Positions 59,885 to 64,000 of a stretch of 64,000 nt of DNA are shown here, in pieces. The DNA lies in the NCBI RefSeq assembly GCF_900106775.1, contig NZ_FNNQ01000016.1:1-64000 (forward strand). The letters run 5' to 3'. Position numbers and translations under genes: made by a program. Position 1 is the stretch's first letter, and each line of letters starts with the position of its first letter. The notes beneath the pieces were generated by a model, which had not been told where the DNA came from, ran no database searches, and saw nothing but the letters and a program-made list of their open reading frames with translations. This DNA comes from Marininema mesophilum (GTDB taxonomy: Bacteria; Bacillota; Bacilli; Thermoactinomycetales; DSM-45169).

Positions 59885-60685
59885 ATGGAAAATACCCAGG
59901 TAGAACAAACCGTCACATTATTAAAGGAAGATGGTGTTGGGATCATTACGCTCAACCGTCCTCATTTGTTCAATGCTTTCAACACGCAACTAAATATCGA
60001 CCTGTTGGCAGCATTGAAGGATGTCGGGAAGGATCCTGAGGTTCGTGCAGTGATTATCACTGGTGCTGGTAAAGCCTTTTGTTCTGGGCAAGATCTCAGT
60101 GATCGTTCCGCGGTTCAGGGAGAGGTTCCTTCTCTAGGAGATAGTGTGCGTAAGCGATATAACCCATTAATCCTAGCGATGACTGAGATGGAAAAGCCAA
60201 TTATTGCTGCAGTGAACGGGGCAGCAGCAGGAGCAGGATGTAGTCTTGCCCTTGCATGTGATATGCGCTTTATCTCGGATCGAGGGAAGTTCGTAGAGGC
60301 CTTTGTTCGGATAGGTCTTGCTCCAGATAGTGGGTCTAGCTGGTTCCTGTCGCGATTAGTTGGTGTAGGTCGCGCGATGGAATTGGCGATGACAGGCCGG
60401 AATGTTGGGGCTGAGGAAGCTGTGCAGATTGGTTTAGCAAATAAGCTTGTTCCTCATGATCGTCTATTAGAAGAAACGCTTGCCTTTGCGAAGCAACTTG
60501 CCCAAGGACCGACCCGTGCGATTGGTTTAACCAAGCGTGCGCTTTATAAAGCCTTGGATACCGATGTAGCAGGTGCCTTGGAGTATGAGGCACAGGTGCA
60601 AGAAATTGCAGGGAAAACGAAGGATTTCCACGAAGGAATCACTTCCTTTTTGGAGAAGCGTCCACCGCGCTATCGTGGTGAATAA
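59885..60685 (+). CDS. paaG: PaaG-like enoyl-CoA isomerase
   Basis: The 266-residue crotonase-fold protein has AFCSGQDLSDR, GAAAGAGCSLALACD and FVRIGLAPDSGSSWFLSRLVG. The catalytic glutamates of hydratases are replaced, with an aspartate in APDSG, the PaaG pattern. PaaG isomerises ring-1,2-epoxyphenylacetyl-CoA to oxepin-CoA and moves double bonds later in the pathway. AAGGAGG precedes ATG 59885. The symbol is by resemblance. Confidence 0.82.
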   Translation: MENTQVEQTVTLLKEDGVGIITLNRPHLFNAFNTQLNIDLLAALKDVGKDPEVRAVIITGAGKAFCSGQDLSDRSAVQGEVPSLGDSVRKRYNPLILAMTEMEKPIIAAVNGAAAGAGCSLALACDMRFISDRGKFVEAFVRIGLAPDSGSSWFLSRLVGVGRAMELAMTGRNVGAEEAVQIGLANKLVPHDRLLEETLAFAKQLAQGPTRAIGLTKRALYKALDTDVAGALEYEAQVQEIAGKTKDFHEGITSFLEKRPPRYRGE

Positions 60686-60861
60686 TCGGATCAAATAACT
60701 TCCGGTCGTGATTTTTAATGAACATTATCGCTTTACTTGGGTAGGTGCTTCGCAACTTCTCAGGATAGGGATGGTGGCCGATGAAGGTCTTAAACGATGG
60801 ACAGCTCCGGGAGAGTGCGAAGGTTATAAAAGCTGAAAAGCAATCCAGTAGGGGCGTGATG

Positions 60862-61956
60862 ATGGAAGATGTGTTCCGTCTCATGGAAGATTCTGGTCAT
60901 GAGCAAGTAATCTTTTGCCGGCACAAAACCAGTGGGTTGAAATCGATTATTGCCATCCACGATACAACGATGGGTCCTGCTCTGGGGGGGTGTCGGATGG
61001 TTCCCTACGAGACAACCCAGGAAGCCCTTGATGATGTACTACGTTTGTCTAAGGGAATGACCTATAAATGTGGATTAGCGGATGTTGATTTTGGTGGAGG
61101 GAAGGCAGTCATCATCGGGGAACCAGAAACGGATAAAAGCCCAGAGATGTTCCGCGTGTTGGGTCGTTTCGTTGGAGGATTAAATGGACGGTTTTTTACA
61201 GGGACAGATATGGGTACAATGCCTGAGGATTTTGTCCATGCCGCTAGAGAATCCGAGTCCTTCGTTGGGTTACCAGTCAGTCATGGGGGTAGTGGGGATA
61301 CGGCAATCCCTACCGCCTTTGGCGTGATGCAAGGCTTTCGCGCCACCGCGTTGCATTTGTGGGGGAGCGATAGTTTAAAGGGAAGAATCATTGCGATTCA
61401 GGGTACTGGCAAAGTAGGTGGCCGATTGGTTTCACAATTGGTTGAGCAGGGTGCACAGGTATTGGTTGCTGACATCCATGCGGAACGGGCAAAGGCGCTG
61501 CAAGAGCAATACACAGGTTACGTGCAAGCGGTGGATGTAGCGACGATTCATCAACAATCCTGTGATATTTTTGCACCCTGTGCAGTGGGAGGCGTGGTCA
61601 ATGAGCGCACTCTTCCTGAGCTGGATTGTCGCGCGATTGTGGGTTCAGCGAATAATCAACTTGCGGAAGATTGGCATGGAGATGTACTCCACCAACATGG
61701 AATTCTCTATGCACCAGACTATCTAGTGAATGCCGGTGGTCTAATCCAGGTAGCTGATGAGCTAAAGGGGTATCGGCATGAACGGGTGATGGAGAAGACC
61801 CAAGAAATCTACGATATGCTACTCAAAATCTATCAATTATCTAGCGAAAAAGACCTGCCCACTTGTCGAGCTGCTGACCAACTTGTGCTGGAGCGTTTAC
61901 ATCAAGTGGCAGACTTGAAACGAATTTTACTAAGTGGGGTTACAGGTTGGAGCTGA
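60862..61956 (+). CDS. pdh: Phenylalanine dehydrogenase
   Basis: The 364-residue NAD enzyme oxidatively deaminates L-phenylalanine to phenylpyruvate. It matches Thermoactinomyces intermedius PheDH as I remember it in GHEQVIFCRH, GPALGGCRM, LRLSKGMTYKC, LADVDFGGGK (catalytic Lys), FTGTDMGT and SANNQL. Leucine dehydrogenases have a different LNLGGGK/AEDVGT pair. ATG 60862 is chosen from alignment with that start; the frame is open to 60781. Confidence 0.85.
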   Translation: MEDVFRLMEDSGHEQVIFCRHKTSGLKSIIAIHDTTMGPALGGCRMVPYETTQEALDDVLRLSKGMTYKCGLADVDFGGGKAVIIGEPETDKSPEMFRVLGRFVGGLNGRFFTGTDMGTMPEDFVHAARESESFVGLPVSHGGSGDTAIPTAFGVMQGFRATALHLWGSDSLKGRIIAIQGTGKVGGRLVSQLVEQGAQVLVADIHAERAKALQEQYTGYVQAVDVATIHQQSCDIFAPCAVGGVVNERTLPELDCRAIVGSANNQLAEDWHGDVLHQHGILYAPDYLVNAGGLIQVADELKGYRHERVMEKTQEIYDMLLKIYQLSSEKDLPTCRAADQLVLERLHQVADLKRILLSGVTGWS

Positions 61957-61969
61957 GGAGGGATGATGA

Positions 61970-63046
61970 GTGGTTCAATCGATAGCACAAATGGATCCTC
62001 CCTATCTAAAACCAGATGGTACGTTGTCGCTAGAGGGGAATGACTTGTGGGAGGATCTATCTGAGGAGAAAAAACTCGCCTTTTATCAATGGATGGTCAT
62101 GGTGCGCCACTTTGATCGCCGCTCGGTGATCCTTCAGCGGCAGGGGCGTATTGGTACGTATGCCCCTTTGGAGGGGCAGGAGGCTGCTCAGGTGGGAAGC
62201 GCTCTCGCATTGTCCGCTGAGGATTGGATCTTTCCTAGTTATCGCGAACACGGGGTAGCAATGCTTGCGGGACTTCCTCTTACCCATATCCTGCTCTATT
62301 GGATGGGGCGTGTAGAAGGGAACCGGACTCCTAAGGGTGTCCGGATTTTACCGCCCTATGTTCCCATTGCCACCCAAATACCCCAGGCTATGGGAGCGGC
62401 TTGGGCTGCAAAATTAAAAAAGGAATCCTCTGTCGCGGTCGCCTATTTTGGAGATGGAGCGACATCAGAGGGAGATTTTCATGAAGCACTTAATTTTTCT
62501 GGCGTCTTTACACTTCCTGCCATCTTTTTTTGTCAGAATAATGGATATGCAATCAGTGTCCCCTTTTCGCGGCAGTCTGCTGTTCCAACCGTAGCTGAAC
62601 GAGCGGCAGCTTATGGAATGAAGGGTGTTAAGATCGATGGGAACGATGTTCTGGCTTCTTATCAGGCGACTCGAGAAGCTGTCAAGCGAGCTCGTGCTGG
62701 TGAAGGGGCTACTTTAATCGAGGCGGTCACCTATCGCAAAGGATCTCATACAACCGCGGATGATGCGAGTCGTTATCGTGAGAAAGCGGAGGTGGATGAA
62801 TGGGTAGAAGGGAAGGATCCCCTTGCCCGCTATGAACAGCTTTTATATTCGGAAGGGCTCCTCGATGATGAGAAAAAAATGTCCTGGGAAGGCCAGTGTC
62901 GTGAACAAATCGATCAAGCCGTAAAAGAAGCAGAAGCGATGCCTGCGCCACCTCCTACCCATCTCTTTGACCATGTTTATGATGAACTGCCTACATCTCT
63001 TCGTCGTCAGCGCACGGAATGGGAAGGAGCCGGTGAGAATGGCTGA
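61970..63046 (+). CDS. 2-oxoacid dehydrogenase E1 component, alpha subunit
   Basis: The 358-residue subunit has FPSYREHGVAMLAGLP, IPQAMGAAWAAKL and the thiamine-binding GDGATSEGDFHEALNFSGVF...QNNGYAIS. It also has YRKGSHTTADDASRYR, the phosphorylation-loop-like block. Substrate may be pyruvate, branched-chain 2-oxoacid or phenylpyruvate; context favours an aromatic or branched substrate. GTG 61970 follows GAGGAGGG. It overlaps the beta gene by 8 bases. Confidence 0.9.
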   Translation: MVQSIAQMDPPYLKPDGTLSLEGNDLWEDLSEEKKLAFYQWMVMVRHFDRRSVILQRQGRIGTYAPLEGQEAAQVGSALALSAEDWIFPSYREHGVAMLAGLPLTHILLYWMGRVEGNRTPKGVRILPPYVPIATQIPQAMGAAWAAKLKKESSVAVAYFGDGATSEGDFHEALNFSGVFTLPAIFFCQNNGYAISVPFSRQSAVPTVAERAAAYGMKGVKIDGNDVLASYQATREAVKRARAGEGATLIEAVTYRKGSHTTADDASRYREKAEVDEWVEGKDPLARYEQLLYSEGLLDDEKKMSWEGQCREQIDQAVKEAEAMPAPPPTHLFDHVYDELPTSLRRQRTEWEGAGENG

Positions 63047-64000
63047 GCTTACCTTAGTGCAAGGAATAAACGATGGCTTACGAACGGCCTTAGAAATAGA
63101 TCCTACTGTGGTGGTTTTGGGAGAGGATGTAGGAAAAAATGGAGGTGTTTTCCGAGCGACTGAAGGATTATGGGAGCAATTTGGCGATGAGCGAGTGATC
63201 GATACCCCGTTGGCTGAGGCGGGAATTATAGGGGCTGCCATTGGCATGGCGGTCAATGGATTAAATCCAGTTGCAGAGATTCAATTTATGGGCTTTATCT
63301 ATCCAGCCTTTGAGCAAATTGTTACCCATGTGGCACGCTTGCGCACGCGAACCCAGGGAGAGTACCCAGCTTCTCTAGTCATCCGTGTTCCCTATGGAGG
63401 GGGAATTCGTGCTCCAGAGCTTCACTCTGACTCAACAGAAGCACTTTTTGTGCACACACCTGGACTAAAAGTCGTGGCACCTTCTACCCCTTATGATGCA
63501 AAGGGACTTCTTCTGGCCGCGATTCAAGATCCAGATCCCGTAATCTATCTTGAGCCGATGAAAATATATCGCTCGATTCGTCAGGAAGTACCACGGGATT
63601 GGTTTCAGGTACCGATTGGAAAAGCCCGCATTGTCCAGGAAGGGGATGATGTGACGGTACTCACCTGGGGAGCGATGGTACCTGTCGCCGAAAAAGCCGT
63701 CGCTACTTGGGCAGATAAAGGAATTACCTGTGATCTTATCGATTTGCGTAGCTTATATCCCTTCGATGAGGAGACGATTATTCAATCAGTGAAAAAAACA
63801 GGACGGGCTGTAATCGTTCATGAGGCTCCTCGTACAGGAGGACTCGGAGCGGAAATCGTTGCGCTTATCAATGAGCAGGCTTTTCTTTGGTTAGAAGCCC
63901 CAGTGGAGCGAGTGACAGGTTACGATGTACCTGTACCGATGTTTGCTTTGGAGGATCATTTTCGCCCAGGACTTGAACGAATTGGAAAGGCACTGGATCG
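63039..64000 (+). CDS. 2-oxoacid dehydrogenase E1 component, beta subunit (partial)
   Basis: This frame runs off the window end after about 320 residues, missing only the last few of the usual 325 to 330. It has VVVLGEDVGKNGGVFRATEGL, RVIDTPLAEAGIIGAAIGMAVNGL, EIQFMGFIYPAFEQIV and VTVLTWGAMVPVAEKA, and DLRSLYPFDEETI. E1 beta supplies half of the active site. E2 and E3 genes should follow beyond the window. Confidence 0.92.
   Translation, partial: MAELTLVQGINDGLRTALEIDPTVVVLGEDVGKNGGVFRATEGLWEQFGDERVIDTPLAEAGIIGAAIGMAVNGLNPVAEIQFMGFIYPAFEQIVTHVARLRTRTQGEYPASLVIRVPYGGGIRAPELHSDSTEALFVHTPGLKVVAPSTPYDAKGLLLAAIQDPDPVIYLEPMKIYRSIRQEVPRDWFQVPIGKARIVQEGDDVTVLTWGAMVPVAEKAVATWADKGITCDLIDLRSLYPFDEETIIQSVKKTGRAVIVHEAPRTGGLGAEIVALINEQAFLWLEAPVERVTGYDVPVPMFALEDHFRPGLERIGKALD

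Overview
The window looks like chromosomal DNA of a spore-forming Gram-positive Bacillota, most likely a member of the Thermoactinomycetaceae. This rests on strong AGGAGG-type ribosome binding sites, many GTG and TTG starts, Bacillus-type gene families (BceAB, bacilliredoxin, SigI/RsgI, AbrB-like, LipL, CtaM), Gmad2 domains and a phenylalanine dehydrogenase that closely resembles the one I remember from Thermoactinomyces intermedius. The genus is inference. No rRNA, tRNA, prophage or CRISPR array was found; most of the window is housekeeping DNA with small accessory islands.

Layout. 1-0.2 kb: the 3' end of an IS200/IS605-type tnpB and its right-end hairpin. 0.3-8 kb: a mixed region with an oxidoreductase, a lipoprotein, a BceAB-type peptide-antibiotic ABC transporter behind a BceR-like operator, a secreted metallo-beta-lactamase-fold protein, a deacetylase remnant and a small secreted protein made of 11-residue repeats. 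8.3-12 kb: ECF sigma factor, anti-sigma factor and a two-gene ABC exporter. 12.3-19.4 kb: TylF-type methyltransferase, RraA-like protein, uracil-DNA glycosylase, CtaM, a tandem gamma-glutamylcyclotransferase-fold protein, mannose-6-phosphate isomerase and a solo IS605-type right end. 19.7-21.2 kb: an RNPP-type HTH-TPR regulator whose 3' end overlaps a previously uncalled small secreted propeptide gene, a probable quorum-sensing pair. 21.7-25.1 kb: thiol peroxidase, ThpR and the queDEC operon behind a predicted type-II preQ1-I riboswitch.

25.3-32 kb: a VbhA-Fic toxin-antitoxin pair, pabB-pabC for folate, then a metal-handling group (an HTH protein with a NosL-like cysteine-rich domain, a FixH/YtkA-like lipoprotein, a Sco protein, a Zn/Mn-type binding lipoprotein with a Zur-like box). 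32-46 kb: purine permease, LipL-like transferase, GPP34 protein, thiC with TPP riboswitch, TauE/SafE exporter, aconitase, IclR regulator, MsrB, CHRD protein. 46-58.9 kb: metallo-hydrolase, PTS EIICBA, cytochrome oxidase subunit IV-like protein, arylamine N-acetyltransferase, bacilliredoxin, AIM24, Gmad2 protein, an AMP-dependent synthetase, SigI-RsgI and an AbrB-like regulator.

59-64 kb: an operon-like block of two enoyl-CoA hydratase-family enzymes (the second PaaG-like), phenylalanine dehydrogenase and E1 alpha/beta of a 2-oxoacid dehydrogenase, behind a 16-bp perfect palindrome lying between -35 and -10 boxes. Together these could take phenylalanine through phenylpyruvate to phenylacetyl-CoA and into the epoxide (Paa) route. 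The most novel element is the RNPP regulator-propeptide pair; the repeat protein, the HTH-NosL fusion and the phenylalanine block are the next best leads.
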